Of a DNA stretch of 64,000 nt, positions 63,550-64,000 are shown piece after piece. The notes under the pieces are model-generated. The model saw only the letters and a program-made list of their open reading frames with translations. It ran no database searches and was not told the DNA's origin. The DNA is from Eriocheir sinensis. Taxonomy: Eukaryota; Arthropoda; Malacostraca; Decapoda; Varunidae. Within the stretch, counting starts at the first letter, position 1; each line of letters begins with the position of its first letter. Location of the stretch: the NCBI RefSeq assembly GCF_024679095.1, contig NC_066522.1:13937753-14001752 (forward strand), in the 5' to 3' direction. A program made the translations under genes and the position numbers.

Positions 63550-64000
63550 AGAAGATAAGCAGTAAAAATAGGAGGAGAATGAGAGAACGAAGGGCAAAAT
63601 AAAAAAAGAACAAAACTACAAGCATGAATAGGAGACAGATAAGGACAACACTCAACCATTCCAACACAAACACGGCACCTTCCCCCAGACTCAAAGAACT
63701 TCCCATACCAACACGGAGGAGAGACAGACAGGCACAAGACACAAGCAAACAAGCATGCGAGACAACATCACCAACCAACCTAATTTACTTATCCCGACAC
63801 CCAACACCACCACGGCAACTCCATCACCGGCACATCCTCCTCCCATCACCACAACACATTCCCCATCACCACCATCACCACCTTCACCACCGCCAACGAC
63901 AAGGGTTTAGCGAAGGTGGACAGCGGTTTCATGGTGGCTGCCAAAGGTATAACTCACAAGGAACAAATCTGCCAGGATCGTCAACACAGCAACCACGTAC
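63550..64000. other. Noncoding right end
   Basis: A-rich then CAC/ACC-rich sequence (63790-63900). No coding sequence is recognised. Confidence 0.5.

Overview
This is a stretch of animal nuclear genome, almost certainly from an arthropod and most plausibly a decapod crustacean (crab or shrimp). The case rests on three things: a split gene with GT-AG introns coding for a Dpr-type two-immunoglobulin-domain neuronal surface protein (a family expanded in arthropods), an extreme load of long pure microsatellites ((GA)n, (GT)n, (AT)n, (AAT)n, (ACT)n; about 5 kb by my own tally), and decayed non-LTR retrotransposon tails, a tRNA-derived SINE, a hAT-type element and other short non-autonomous repeats. 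The species call is inference. There are no operons, ribosome binding sites or CRISPR arrays. Nearly all other long open frames are read-through of simple repeats.

Layout. 1-19784: noncoding sequence with microsatellites, a palindromic MITE (5809-6030), a full tRNA-SINE (11444-11811), and a 12.3-16.3 kb block of degenerate tandem duplications carrying several copies of a short dispersed repeat ('R-repeat'). 19785-42310: five plus-strand coding exons of one dpr-like gene, in frame across four introns, giving 306 residues from the first visible exon to the stop. The exon(s) with the start codon and signal peptide were not found and probably lie upstream. Intron 2 opens with a decayed tandem array whose unit resembles the exon 2/donor junction, and later holds a hAT-type element with a perfect 8-bp target duplication. 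Intron 3 holds an orphan reverse-transcriptase C-terminus. Intron 4 holds the longest pure repeat, an (AT)n of about 269 bp. 42311-64000: probable 3' UTR followed by intergenic sequence, with more microsatellites, minisatellites, SINE and R-repeat copies, and two further families of retrotransposon 3' ends.

How it fits together. The only recognisable protein is a cell-surface recognition receptor: threonine-rich N-terminal region, two Ig domains with intact Cys pairs and core Trp residues, and a short hydrophobic C-terminus suited to GPI anchoring. The most distinctive property of the noncoding DNA is that transposable-element ends repeatedly sit directly against microsatellites. This suggests that retroelement tails seed or target simple repeats here.
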